Assembly (NCBI RefSeq): GCF_003589595.1
Contig: NW_020654810.1
Span: 10,605,771-10,669,770 of the forward strand
Origin: Hyposmocoma kahamanoa
Taxonomy: Eukaryota; Arthropoda; Insecta; Lepidoptera; Cosmopterigidae
Direction of reading: 5' to 3'
DNA length: 64,000 nucleotides
The notes beneath the pieces are model-generated. The model saw only the letters and a list, made by a program, of their open reading frames with translations, was not told the origin of the DNA and ran no database searches. A program made the translations under genes and the position numbers. Positions 43,240-54,262 of the stretch are shown here, piece by piece; positions within the stretch are counted from its first letter, which is position 1; each line of letters begins with the position of its first letter.

Positions 43240-44666
43240 CGTGGGGCGCACTATAAGTATCCGGAACGAATAAGAAAAAAATACTATAAATGGTCAGAAA
43301 TGAATTTATTGTTTGTCAAAATATTCTCCGTTAGCGTAAATGCACCCAATAAATGCAACCAATTTTGAATACATTTATGCCACTCCTCCGTGACAATCAA
43401 GGTGATGAAAATGGTTTACCGCGTAACTGGTTCTTAATTTTTGGAAATAAGTAAAAGTCACAAGGTGCCAGGTCGGGACTGTACCGTGGTGAATGTTCAC
43501 TGATCCCACGGCGCCGACTCAACCGGCGAGAGGGAAACCCGGGAGGGTTTTAGTGGGGTAGGCCCTCAAGTCTGGAGGGAGAGTCACCACATAACCCCTG
43601 AGTCTCCCTGGGCTCAGGGGTATCCATACAGATTTCCCCCCCGTCAAAAAAAAAAAAAAAAAAAAGAAGGTCGGGACTGTACGCGGGATGGCTTATAAGG
43701 TCAACGTCATTCACCTTCAAAAATTCATTTGTCTGTCTGGCCGTGTGAGAACTGGCATTATCGTGGTGCAAGATGATAAGGCGTTTACGGTTACGTTTCG
43801 AAGTTTGTCAATAACTTTCGGCAAACAAATGGTCGTGTACCAATCACTATTCACGGTACAACGATTCTCCAAAGTAACAGTAGCCACGTGTACAGTTTTA
43901 TTAAAAAAAGAAGCAATCATCCGCTTGGAGGCACTTTGCACGCGCGCCATTTTGGTTGGTTTCGGCTCATCCCGAAAGACCCATACGCTCGATTGCTGCT
44001 TTGTTTTGGGATCGTAACTATAAATCCATGTTTCGTCACCTGTTACTTGCCCCACACCAAATTTGACACCACTTTGTTAATCTGGTAAGCATGGCATTGC
44101 ACCAAGTGACGCGATCTGTTTTTGAGCCCCAGTCAAATTGTGTGGGATCCACCGAGAGCACAGCTTTTTCACACCCAAATGTTTGTGTTGTATTGATTGT
44201 ATTTAACTCATTATACATGGTATGTCACATGCCTGTCTGTTTTGGTCATACGGCGCACAGCATCGATGTTTTTGTTGTTCACAGCAGTGGACGGGCGACC
44301 ATCATGAAATTGGTCACTGAGATTCACACGGCCGCGTTTGAATTCTGCAAACCAGCTATAAATAGTCGTCTTGCATGGTGCTTTATCGCCAATAGCAGTT
44401 TGAAGCGAAGCGATGCTCCACTGAGCTGTTAAATTACACTTAAAGTCGTAGAAAATCATATACTACGAAAATTTTCACGAGTTAAATGCATGGTGATGTA
44501 GACAATCAATTTCTAAAATGACGCCACAATGTAAAATCAAGTGACAGTCAGATGAAACAAACTGTATTCTACAGCCAAAGAGTTCGATTTTCAAATGTTG
44601 TTTTAAAATTACTTTTTAAATATTGTTTATGTAAGTGGCCAGTTCCGGAAACTTATAGCGCGCCTG
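43240..44666 (-). mobile_element. Decayed mariner transposon, split by a retroposon
   Basis: Ends match as inverted repeats: GGCGCACTATAAGTATCCGG (43245-) against the complement of the right end GGCGCGCTATAAGTTTCCGG. TA lies at both sides (43238-43239 and 44667-44668). The minus strand carries transposase pieces in order: FYDFKCNLTAQWSIASLQTA and GRVNLSDQFHDGRPSTAV (44459-44211); TGDETWIYSYDPKTKQQSSV, EPKPTKMARVQSASK, WYTTICLPKV (44055-43717); HHDNASSHTARQTN and HPAYSPDL (from 43771). The three catalytic Asp positions (TGDETW, HHDNAS, YSPDL) are still recognisable, but frameshifts and stops separate the pieces. About 1.24 kb without the insert, a normal mariner length. Inactive. Confidence 0.92.
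43485..43667 (+). mobile_element. A-tailed retroposon inserted in the mariner, 15-bp target duplication
   Basis: AGGTCGGGACTGTAC occurs at 43470-43484 and again at 43668-43682, flanking a 183-bp insert that ends in 20 A (43646-43665) plus GA. The insert is GC-rich (GAGAGGGAAACCCGGGAGGG, CCTGAGTCTCCCTGGGCTC, TTTCCCCCCCGTC) and has no ORF. It is either a 3' fragment of an R1/I-type LINE or a SINE. Orientation opposite to the mariner. Confidence 0.88.
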
Positions 44667-44668
44667 TA

Positions 44669-45510
44669 CATCTTCTTCGATAATTCAACAGTTAACGAGT
44701 CGAATTGTATATATACCTCTTTACGTTACATGGGGGAGGGTGATAATTAGTTGGCTTAGCACAACGCCGCGGGCAGTCGCTATAATTTTAATATCCTAAG
44801 TTGGACATGTTGAATTAATGGTCTATTGTTTGGACTTAGTCAGACCAGTGGCGTGTGCGTCGCGAATCGCCACGATTCAATTTCAGTGAGTCATGTTATC
44901 CGCTTGCCTCAGGCTGTGGGGTTACTCTGTGATTTGAACGTTTATTTAATAAATATAATAATTATAATTTCAATAAATTTTAATTATAAATTCAATTAAA
45001 TAAAAAAAGAGTACGTGTTGAAAAAATATTCAAATGAAGGTATATAAATAAAATTTTGTGTTCTATTATAATAGAAAAAAAAAACAAAATCAAGTCTCTA
45101 ATTAAGTATTGCATATAAATTGCCATGATGACACTTTAATAGCAATTACATATAGAAATAAAAACATCAAAATTGTGAGAAATTCCTGTGTGGAATTTTA
45201 ATGTCTTAAATAATTGGAATGACTGTATTTCCTTAATATCTTTCAGTAATTTGTAGTATATTTCAGCCCCTTCGTATGTTATGTCTTTCTTTCCATAAAT
45301 CTCCGCGGTATATATCATTAGCACGCCTGGATACGTTTTTGAATATGTAGTTTTTTTAGTAAAATTGATTTGACAGTGAACGTTTTTATTTTAATTTTCT
45401 TTAGTCAATGTGTTGGTGTTGTGTGTATTTTATTTATGTATATACATTATCGATCACTAACACACCCACAACACCTTGCTCAAGTTGCACATGATATTTA
45501 ATTTGTATAT
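44669..45510. other. Non-coding intronic stretch
   Basis: AT-rich. Nothing recognised up to the assembly gap. Confidence 0.4.
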
Positions 45511-45910
45511 NNNNNNNNNNNNNNNNNNNNNNNNNNNNNNNNNNNNNNNNNNNNNNNNNNNNNNNNNNNNNNNNNNNNNNNNNNNNNNNNNNNNNNNNNN
45601 NNNNNNNNNNNNNNNNNNNNNNNNNNNNNNNNNNNNNNNNNNNNNNNNNNNNNNNNNNNNNNNNNNNNNNNNNNNNNNNNNNNNNNNNNNNNNNNNNNNN
45701 NNNNNNNNNNNNNNNNNNNNNNNNNNNNNNNNNNNNNNNNNNNNNNNNNNNNNNNNNNNNNNNNNNNNNNNNNNNNNNNNNNNNNNNNNNNNNNNNNNNN
45801 NNNNNNNNNNNNNNNNNNNNNNNNNNNNNNNNNNNNNNNNNNNNNNNNNNNNNNNNNNNNNNNNNNNNNNNNNNNNNNNNNNNNNNNNNNNNNNNNNNNN
45901 NNNNNNNNNN
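45511..45910. other. Assembly gap (400 N)
   Basis: Run of 400 undetermined bases. The right flank starts directly inside a LINE coding fragment, so part of that element is hidden in the gap. Confidence 1.
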
Positions 45911-46023
45911 GGGGGGATGAGGTTGAACAGCTCTTCAGAGCACTCACCATGGTACATGCGGTAAAAGGCGCTAAGCGATGCAACATCTCTACGCAGTTGC
46001 AGAGGTTCAAGGCGTGATGAGAC
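45911..46023 (-). mobile_element. LINE C-terminal fragment at the gap edge
   Basis: The minus strand encodes LEPLQLRRDVASLSAFYRMY followed by HGECSEELFNLIPP. The same region of the same LINE family is seen at 49240-49130 (LEHRRKVACLSVFYRIYHGE). The rest lies in the gap or is lost. Confidence 0.85.
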
Positions 46024-46074
46024 CTCTTCGTCGCCTACTATTTCTTTACTATTTCTGCCTTATATATTTTATTT

Positions 46075-46120
46075 ACCGCGCCGCCACCGCACCGCCACCG
46101 CGCCACCACCGCTTGATTTT
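46075..46120. repeat. GC-rich CCGCCACCG repeat, inverted relative to the next minisatellite
   Basis: CGCGCCGCCACCGCACCGCC and CGCGCCACCACCGC: complement of the GGTGGCGGCGC units at 46275-46370. Confidence 0.6.
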
Positions 46121-46274
46121 ATCCCATAACACTTCTCTGTTTTCCACCAAAGTTATGAACGTTTCGTAATCAAAATTTTTCATGATAGATTACTAAAACG
46201 TTAAGTGGGTAGGTAGGTACGCATACGTTGCCGGCCGGTAATGGAATAAACAAAACCAAATATTGGCGAATGGT

Positions 46275-46440
46275 GCCGCGGCGGTGGCGTGGTGGCGGCG
46301 CGGAGGCGGCGCGGAGGCGGCGCGGAGGCGGCGCGGTGGCGGCGCGGTGGCGGCGCGAAGACGGCGCGGTGTTGAACGTATATACAGCAAAGAAGCGCGG
46401 TGGCGGAACGGTATCGGCGCGGTGGCGGCATCGTGTACAC
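46275..46440. repeat. 12-bp GC-rich minisatellite (GGCGCGGAGGCG type)
   Basis: About eight tandem units of a 12-bp word, GCGCGGAGGCGG or GCGCGGTGGCGG, then scattered units (GCGCGGTGGCGGAACGG) to about 46435. Six-frame translation gives long Ala/Arg/Gly or Pro/His runs that are by-products. Flanked by an inverted short array at 46075-46120. Confidence 0.8.
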
Positions 46441-48779
46441 GAGCGCTAACACTCCCACCCTTTTGTGCCTCCAACATGAAAAATTGCGTCTAGGCTATGA
46501 CTTGATGCACTCTATAACATGTATGTAAAGTAATTAATGAAACTTCATGTAGGATATCCACTCGCGGAAGGTAACGTGATGTTGATGGTCCAAAGACATG
46601 AGTCATGAAATCGTGATCGTGTTAGGCACTTACATGCTTTTACAATCGTAAAAGTATCTTCAAATTCTTAATCAAAACATTCAGAAACAAATTGCACATA
46701 ATTCACGATTGCATTCACTGTGAATTAATAAACATGTAAATAAAGTGAAGGTTAACACAAAGTGATTTATATTTTAGCTTTCTTAACACAAGTACTAGTA
46801 TAAACAAAATTCCAATAAAATTGCCTTTCCACGTCATCACAAGGTATTTTAGAAGTTTAATATTTTCCGACACATTTTACAGGTGTCTGGTTCTACAATA
46901 TTGCTTGTAATTCCCGAGTAACGTTTAACAACCTTGAGTTGAACCTGCAGAAGAATCTTGCCGGCGCACATTGTAATAAAAGATTTCGAGGTAAATTTTC
47001 ATAAAAGTCTACGAAAAGAAACGTCTGGACACTGCGTCTGGTTCTTTCAATAGCGCGATTGCCAACGGCTCAAGTGCACCGATTCTTTGTTCAAAGCCAT
47101 TGGCAAGCGCCAATGGCTTTATATAGGCTCTATATAGCATAGCATCTATATAGGCTCTCATTTTTCTCTGACTCGAGTTTTTTTCACTTTTGTTACAAAC
47201 ACACATAGTACTTTGTTGTACCATAATTTCTATTTTAACAAACTATAAACAACATTTGGTCTGTGACATACACATGACCCCTATTTGCTTTTGTTTGGTT
47301 CGATGTTCGAAACTTTGTTACGAAACTTTTTAATGTCGAAAGTAAAGTTTGTTTTGCTACCCACACGCGAAGTCTTTGAATTAAAGGCGCCCTATACGAG
47401 CTTTGATTTTATACGCTAAGTTTGATTATATTTGATTTTATATATATAATACATATATAAATTATGACTTATATCTTTGAACAAATATCATGTCTTTGGA
47501 TGAGACTCGTGGCTAGAATTGAACGTGGGATCATAGTTTCATACAAAACAACATTCAAATATTGTACTACATAACACGCGTAGGACGTAGACCTTTCATT
47601 ATGTACGAATTAGCTAATAATCTACCAAGCTTGCTCGCGAGATTCAGTTTATCCATTACTATGAAACATTTCTAAAGGTATTTCATATTAATACATGTCT
47701 GACAATAGCTTCTATGAACGAAATAACGCTGTTTATTTTCGATGTATTTTAGAGCTGGTCTAGTCTAAAACAGAATATGTTTTCATTCAAAAAGGTTGAG
47801 AATAGCTTTCGAACTCATAGTTTACGTCAGACAGTGTCGTTGCTTTGGCTAGTTTCCAAAAACTAAATAAATATCAATAAAGGTGCTAAATCAATATTGG
47901 TTCCGTGACTTTTGCGGTCGCGAGTTCATCGCAATAGTTCTTAAAAGTGATTAAATGTGTATTATCAAGACACTTAACTTTACAGGAGAAATAATAAAAG
48001 TAAAAACTTTGATAACTCTATATTTGATGGATTTATTTCGAAAATGTTTGACGAAAACGATGGAAATAAATTAATCTATATTTTTACGTCGTAAATGAAA
48101 CTTTAAAGATTTTTAGTGGTATTTTATTCGGGTTGAATTTATATTTATGTTATCCGCAGAAAAAAAAAAAACATTTGAGTTACAATTAAATATATTGGAT
48201 ATTAATGAACTAGAATAGAACATGTAATAATTTTTTTTTATATATCCGCTCACGCGATGCGCTCCTCCTACCGCAAAATAGCGGCTATTTGGTTTCGCAA
48301 ATTAGAAAAGTATTCAGTTTAAATACAAGTTTTTATAAATAAAAATTATTATTCTGCATTGCTAAATAAATACCGTGCGTACTACCAACAAAAACATCTC
48401 AAATAAAATGCAGTAATACACCGCAAATCCTGCACTTAAAAAGCACTAATGAAATTTTTGGTGTACCTGGATAAATATGATAATATTCCGTTTGAGTGAT
48501 TCTAACGTTTACCATAAAATTACTCCTTAAAGTATAGTTTATAGACATTTATATTCAGGGTAAACTTAAAAAACGCTACTTACGGTATGTTTTCAATAAA
48601 TAAACACCGAAATCACCAGCTCAAACAATAACACACACGATTGTCGTGACGTATTTTTGAAGTTGTTTATTTTTTTTAATGACAGACCCAGGCATTAAAA
48701 ACTGTATGGTTTGCTAGAGTAGTTACCGAAATAGCAATTAACCTTAGTTCTTTTACCTGTTATAACTGCGATATCCGAT
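46441..48779. other. Non-coding intronic stretch with one perfect hairpin
   Basis: No gene seen. A perfect 12-bp hairpin lies at 47093-47120. A short word ATATCCGCTCACGCGATG near 48241 is the inverse of one near 48837 in the LINE 3' end. Confidence 0.4.
47093..47120. other. Perfect 12-bp inverted repeat with 4-nt loop
   Basis: AAAGCCATTGGC, loop AAGC, GCCAATGGCTTT. Followed by a direct repeat of TATATAGGCTCT (from 47119 and 47149). Confidence 0.75.
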
Positions 48780-51345
48780 AAATCGGTATAAAATCATCAC
48801 CGGCACCCCTAGGTGTGGTATGCGTCTACGGCTGCATGTATCGCGTGAGCGGATATAAAATATAAGTGCGCATTTGACCACCATCCCACCCGATGGAAAG
48901 TGACGATGAGTTCGACGATAGAGCAAGCACACCTAAATAATGCCTATTCACTCTCGCCTTGAAAAGACCCAATTTATAACGTTCAAAGAACAAGTCTGCA
49001 GTCAGGGAATTCCACTCCATAGCCGTTCGCCATTTAAATGTGGAAGCGTAACGCTTCGTGCCAATTTTTGGGATATCCACAACAGGGGTGGTAACCAAGT
49101 CTACGCCTACTCCCTCGGAGATGGAAAGGGGAAGGCGGAACTAAATCGTGTAATTCCATCGCACACTCTCCGTGATATATCCTGTAAAATACCGATAAGC
49201 AGGCAACTTTACGGCGGTGTTCAAGGCTCTGCAGCTTCGCCTCCACTAATTCCGAGTCACCTATAAGCCTCCTGCCACGGTTGTCAATTGAATCCCAAGT
49301 GGCCAGTTGATATGTAGCAGAGTCATCCGAAAGATGGCAGCAGTACCTACTCCATGCACGACCGGACTTGTGCTTGGTACAGCTGAAGCAACTGTCCCGG
49401 TGTAAAGTAACACCTTACCCTGGAAAGAATCCCAAGCTATTCAGTGTATCTGCCGAAGTTCAAATTGGACGACAGGTCCATTCCAAGTAGCTGGAGACAG
49501 TCGGCTATCGGTTTGGATATATCACGAAAAGTCGGAGTCAGCTCAAAGGGAATCCGTTTTGTGGAGAATAGATACGCCTGCATTTTGGTAGCGTTAAATT
49601 TGACAAGATTGGCATTGTCCCAATCGGAGACTGCCTTGAGTGTCAACTCTAAACGGCTAACCATGGACTCTCGACAAGACTGGATTTCCTGTGCAGTCAT
49701 CAGCATACGCAAAGGTACCTGGAATTAACATATCATTGATATACAGCAGACAGAGAGTTGCAGATAGTACGGAACCCTGAGGAACTCTATCTACCGCCGT
49801 ATGTTCGGAAGAGCAGCCTTCTAAGACCACTCGAATCGAACGTTTGCTCAAGAATTCCTAAATGCAATTGCAAAGATCAGTGGGAAGTCCATAAGAGGGA
49901 AGCTTACTTAAAAAGCCTTCGTGTCACACCCTGTCAAAGGCTTTACAAATGTCCAAAGACAGTGCAAGTGCTTCACCTTGTTTTTCTATAGCCTCGCTCC
50001 ATACGTGACAGGCATACTCAAGAAGATCCCCCGTAGATCGCCCTCGTTGGAATCCGTACTATCGATCACTGAGCAGGTCGTTGTCTTTAAGGTACGATAG
50101 GAGACGGTTGTTCAGTACACGTTCCAGTCTTGCAGAGTATGAAAGTGACTGAGATAGATCTATAGTTGAAAGGATCATATCTGGGGGCCTACTATGAGCT
50201 TATAAGCAGCCAGGCAAGTTCCATGCAATTCACTTGACGTGGTAAAACTGAATTGCTTAAATTCGTATCATGACCTACACAAAGTTGAACGGGAATGGCA
50301 AGACAGGATGATGTGTTTTACTTTTTAGACGTTAATTATTGTCTCTGGCTAGCTGGCTGACATCTAACAAGAGCGAGATGGAACTACATACTACATCATA
50401 TGAAAGAAATAGACAGATGTACTATCCTGAGAGCGTTCAAGCACTACCAACCGATTGTGTTGTCAAAATGAGAATAATTATACATTTTTATTAATTTTAT
50501 TATTGATTATACTTACTTACTACGTTGTTTTGTAATTTCGACAACTTTTCAATCATACTTTACAATTTGTCGTATGACAAAATTACATGTCATGTCTAGT
50601 CATTATCATTGAAATTAATAAGGTGAATTTGTAATTTGATAACATAATCGGAACGTATCTTGAATTCGTATAAGATTTTCATTGATTGCATTATAGTCAA
50701 ATTTGGCACTATTTAAAATTTATTTTACTATTTTCGGTCCATAAAATAATTAAAATTACAATAACATTCATGCCAATTATTTATCAACAATACTTTAACG
50801 ATTGGGAACTCGAACTAAAATTTTCAAAAAACATTCAATAGTATTTATTTATTGATAATTGGCTATATAGCCTATAAAGTTAACAAATAATTATGAAACT
50901 GAAAATGTAATAAAACTTAAACGAAATTTCTTAAAAATGTAACAAAATCTAAAAAAAGTTAGTCACGGAGTAACTTTTTTTGGATTGCTTAGGGTACGCC
51001 ATGATACTATTTTGCTATGAAAGAAAAGGTGAACGGATTTCGAATGGGGAACGTAAACTGCATGGACAGTGAATTGTTTTTGTGAGGTCATAGTACGAAT
51101 TTGACAGGCAATCCAACTTACAGGCTTAAATAGGATTGCTCTAAGAGCTCATAGTACGCCCTCTGCTTCCCTTTTTCGGCACAGGTTGCACGTTTACAAG
51201 CTTCCACGACCTGGGAACTACACCAATCTCAAGTGAGAGGCGGTACAGGCGTGTGAGAACAGGAGACAACTCAGGCGCATATTTACGCAGGACCATTGCT
51301 GGAATTCTATGTGGCCCGCTAGCTTTATTCACGTCTAGATTTCGC
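48780..51345 (-). mobile_element. Degenerate LINE on the minus strand, split by a DNA transposon
   Basis: Reading from 51345 downward: RT N-terminal part SGPHRIPAMVLRKYAPELSP and WKLVNVQPVPKKGSRG (51330-51160), then a 963-bp DNA element. RT resumes from about 50165 to 49440: NYRSIS, LLSDR-YGFQRGRSTGDLLE, SKRSIRVVLEGCSS, VPQGSVLSATLCLLYINDML, catalytic YADD, LVKFNATKMQAYLFSTKRIP, LLGMDLSSNLNFGRY. The C-terminal part follows (49440-48826): LQSLEHRRKVACLSVFYRIY, WRTAMEWNSLTADLFFERY, FKARVNRHYL. Several stops and frameshifts. The endonuclease domain is absent. Same family as the fragment at 45911. Confidence 0.9.
50192..51154. mobile_element. Tc1/mariner-type non-autonomous element inserted in the LINE
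   Basis: 963 bp, flanked by TA at 50190-50191 and 51155-51156. Left end CTATGAGCTTATAAGCAGCC; complement of the right end CTATGAGCTCTTAGAGCAATC. A second matching block lies further in: AAATTCGTATCATGACCT (left) against AAATTCGTACTATGACCT (right complement), so the inverted repeats extend about 80-100 bp with gaps. AT-rich interior, no transposase frame. Confidence 0.8.
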
Positions 51346-52959
51346 AGAGTTCTAATGTGAGGTGAAAAAGTTATTGTTTGTCAAGTTTGTCCAATTTAGT
51401 CCTGCGGGGTGGTTAATATTTTACAAATAACCCTGTATATATAATCCTAGACCCATTATAACGGTGCAAAAATACTTTGAACGAGGAAACCCCATCGTTT
51501 TAAAATTGAGACTACGGAGTGAGCTAAATACGCATTTTACTCATACGATCGAGGGTATTGTCTGTTGCCCGCCCAGCATGTAGACCATTTTGCAAATAAC
51601 TACAAACAAAGCTAGTTACGGTGCATTGTTCTGTGTTCACTGTTTACCACCATTACATGAAAGTCCATCCGTCATCCATGAATGGGTCGTGTTCAATCTC
51701 GATTCGTGGATCACTCTATAATCATAATAAGTTCTTGTTTATTACTAACTGTATACCTGAGTATGTATAACTACTGGCAGACGACGATGTACGATGCTAG
51801 CATTTTACGCAATCCTGATTGGTTCGGTACCGATATTCGGCAATTTGCATATTTTACAATAGTTTACGTTGTCATGTTTGCTTTGGAAGATCTAGATTAT
51901 TATTGATGTGTAATTATAACTAGCTTAGGCGAATATCATACTGCTCCGAGCAACGCAACGGTGTGCGGAGCTGCGTTTTTTAACGTTCTATCTCAGTGTG
52001 TATAGAAAACACGCGACGTACAACACGCGGACAACTCATCTCCGCCCGGGAATGCCGGGCACATGATCTGTCGTCGTCCCATAAATTCCGCTGCGTGGTG
52101 CGGGCCAGTGTGATAATAGCCTTAGCAATCGACATTCAAAATAACGTAAAAGTTATGTATGACATTTTATGACTCAGGGGAAACACAGTATCTCCGTCCA
52201 TCAAAAACAATACAATGATTTATCAACGATCCATTTCACGTGTGATCCATGTGCCCCGGCCATGTAAAACGATATAAAATAGCACACCGCAAATTGATTT
52301 GAAACCACAACTTGACTCCAACATAAATAACATGGCCACTTTAATTGAAACAAATGACCCGTCAAATTAAAACTACAATTTCCTTATTGTCAACAAAACG
52401 AACGTGCCGTATCCAGTCTTGAGAGGTGTCATATTGCGGAAGCCCTTTGCTGGGACTTAAGCGCATCCTATCGATCGTGTAGGCCTCTGTCTTGTGTCAT
52501 ATTAGATTGAGCGCTCTAATCCATCACACGCCTGTACAAATAAATTACGTTGTCCTATCAAATACATGCACAAGAGCAATCGTTGGATAATCCATATTTG
52601 TTATTTATCTCGACCGCCCAAGTGACCGAAACAGAAATCGGTTTGGCGAAAGATTGAATAAAAACACATGTACTTAATATTTTAGTATGCTATAGTACAA
52701 ATTATTATTGTTAATTTTTAATAATTTAATAATGATTTTATAATTTGTAAATAATTTAATAATGTCTACATAATTTAATAATGTTTTGATAATGTTAGAG
52801 TAACTTAATAATGTTTATAATAATCTAATATTATAAAAAAGTAATTTAATAATGTTTTATAAGTCAAACGTTTTAAATTTTATTTCATTGTGTAATTAAT
52901 CTGTGTTTGCACTAATTGGCTCATGTAATAGTGAAAATACGTTGTCTATCATTTTGGGT
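51346..52959. other. Non-coding intronic stretch with an AT minisatellite
   Basis: No gene. At 51407-51440, TTAATATTTTACAAATAACC plus CTGTATAT recurs at 58436-58463. GC-richer patch at 51945-52110. At 52714-52862, ATTTAATAATGT-type words repeat about seven times. Confidence 0.4.
52714..52862. repeat. AT-rich degenerate minisatellite
   Basis: Units of TAATTTAATAATGT with variable spacing and length (14-25 bp), about seven copies. Confidence 0.65.
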
Positions 52960-53095
52960 CCCGCGATACAAGCCGTGAGCTTAGTGCGGGGTCCGCTGTT
53001 AACTTGTGCCGTTTGTGCTTTGTGCCTTCTATTACTGATTTGTATTCTGTAGGTATTGTAATTTTTAATGTCCAATAAAGAATTATTATTATTAT
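52960..53095 (+). mobile_element. Retroposon 3' end with AATAAAG and TTA tail
   Basis: GGTCCCGCGATACAAGCCG, GTGCGGGGTCCGCTG, then ATTTTTAATGTCCAATAAAG and AATTATTATTATTATC. Looks like a LINE 3' UTR. No coding part recognised. Confidence 0.45.
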
Positions 53096-53117
53096 CTAAT
53101 ATCCGTAACGGTTTTAG

Positions 53118-53408
53118 CAACACTAAAGCTCTTTGTGAAAGAGTTCGTCCAGGGAATAGGGAAGTTACCTATTTACCTTACCTATTTCTGCCGCCAAGCA
53201 AGTAATGTGAGCATTATTGCCTTCCGGTTTGGAAGGGCAAGGGTGCTGTTGAAATTACAGACACATGGGATTTGTCAACTTATCTCTCGAGCTGACGGGC
53301 GCAGTGGCAGTGCCCCTCAGATCTTTGCGATTCGAAGCTCTGAGTGGCACTGGAACTGCTATGGACGCATATATCAGGCGCACGACTTGTTCGTCCCGTC
53401 ACTGAATG
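53118..53408 (+). repeat. Repeat family A copy
   Basis: GTGAAAGAGTTCGTCCAGGG, CCTTACCTATTTCTGCCGCC, CCTTCCGGTTTGGAAGGGC, GACGGGCGCAGTGGCAGTGC, CGCACGACTTGTTCGTCCCG, ending TCACTGAATG. Part of the segment before the 3' end (GTCGCTTACCACC) is missing. Confidence 0.8.
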
Positions 53409-53422
53409 AATACAATAATAAT

Positions 53423-53500
53423 CTCAGTACTAAAAAAAACCGACCTCAAAAGTTCGTGGAACTATATATTGCCAAGTTTTATTGAAACCGGTTGCCGGAA
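53423..53500 (-). repeat. Repeat family B piece between two family A copies
   Basis: TCTCAGTACTAAAAAAAACC, GACCTCAAAAGTTCGTGG, TTTATTGAAACCGGTTGCCG. A similar order, inverted, at 56093-56172 and, as is, at 60981-61040. Confidence 0.55.
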
Positions 53501-53625
53501 AGTCTTTACGATTTAAAGCTCTTGCTCTGAGTGGCAATGCAACTGTGATGGACAGGTGGGTCGCTTACCACCAGGCGCACGACTTGTTCGTCTCGTCACT
53601 TGGTATTATAAAAAAAAAAACGAAT
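53501..53625 (+). repeat. Repeat family A, 3' fragment with A-tail
   Basis: TTTACGATTTAAAGCTC, ATGGACAGGTGGGTCGCTTA, CCACCAGGCGCACGACTTG, ending CACTTGGTATTATAAAAAAA. Confidence 0.75.
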
Positions 53626-54074
53626 ACAACAACATAAAAATGTACAATATACATTTTCCAGTACAAAGAAATTGTAACAGAAGTCATAACGTAAGTCTCA
53701 TGAAGTGTTATATTTTGACGACGTTACATTATTATTATTTATTATGGAGCTTGTTCTGTCCCACTTCTGAGACATACACATACATACACGCCCTAAAATG
53801 ACCACACTTCTAATATGTCCTATTCGTTACATGATCGAAAATTGTTTGCGTTTAATAACGTGGATATGTTTACAAATGTATTACCTAAATAATGCTTGCA
53901 TAACTAACATCAAAGTATCAGATAGCAGACGTAAAAGCTCTCTCTTAATATATTATTCACTTGATTCATAAAGTTTCCAAAAAGTCACGACTACGAGTTT
54001 TTGCTTTGACCATTGCTTACAAAATCAAGTTTGTCGTAAAATAAAATAAAAATAATATAAAATAGTACTAATAG
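53626..54074. other. Non-coding intronic stretch
   Basis: Nothing recognised. Confidence 0.4.
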
Positions 54075-54262
54075 GAAATGAAACTATTTTTCCGGATTAA
54101 AATCGCGTGTATATATATAAATTTTTTTCAAACAAACCGACGTTTCGGGCCCTTTACAGGTCCTATGGTCACGGTTGACCGTTTTGAAAAAACAAATATA
54201 CGCGATTTAAATCCGGAAAAATAGTTACATTTCCTATGTGTAACAATCGCGAAAACCTAAGA
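54075..54262. mobile_element. Pair of facing Penelope-like terminal segments without a body
   Basis: The left segment (GGAAATGAAACTATTTTTCC, GATTAAAATCGCGTGTATAT, CCGACGTTTCGGGCCCTTTA) faces an inverted right segment (AACAAATATACGCGATTTAA, CCGGAAAAATAGTTACATTT). Only about 100 bp lie between. It matches the ends around 12478 and 13682. Probably a deleted or solo terminal remnant. Confidence 0.7.

Noticed and set aside
43240..44666. Active mariner transposase
   Set aside because: Frameshifts, stops and an inserted retroposon break the frame.
45457..46010. ORFs of about 165 residues across the N gap
   Set aside because: Most of their length is undetermined sequence; only the LINE fragment at 45911-46023 is real coding similarity.
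46193..46493. ORFs of 73-94 residues over the GC-rich minisatellite
   Set aside because: Low-complexity translations of a 12-bp tandem repeat in several frames; no start context or conserved domain.
48241..48860. Inverted words ATATCCGCTCACGCGATG near 48241 and 48837 as MITE ends
   Set aside because: The right copy lies in the coding/3' end of the minus-strand LINE, and no other terminal features or target duplication fit.
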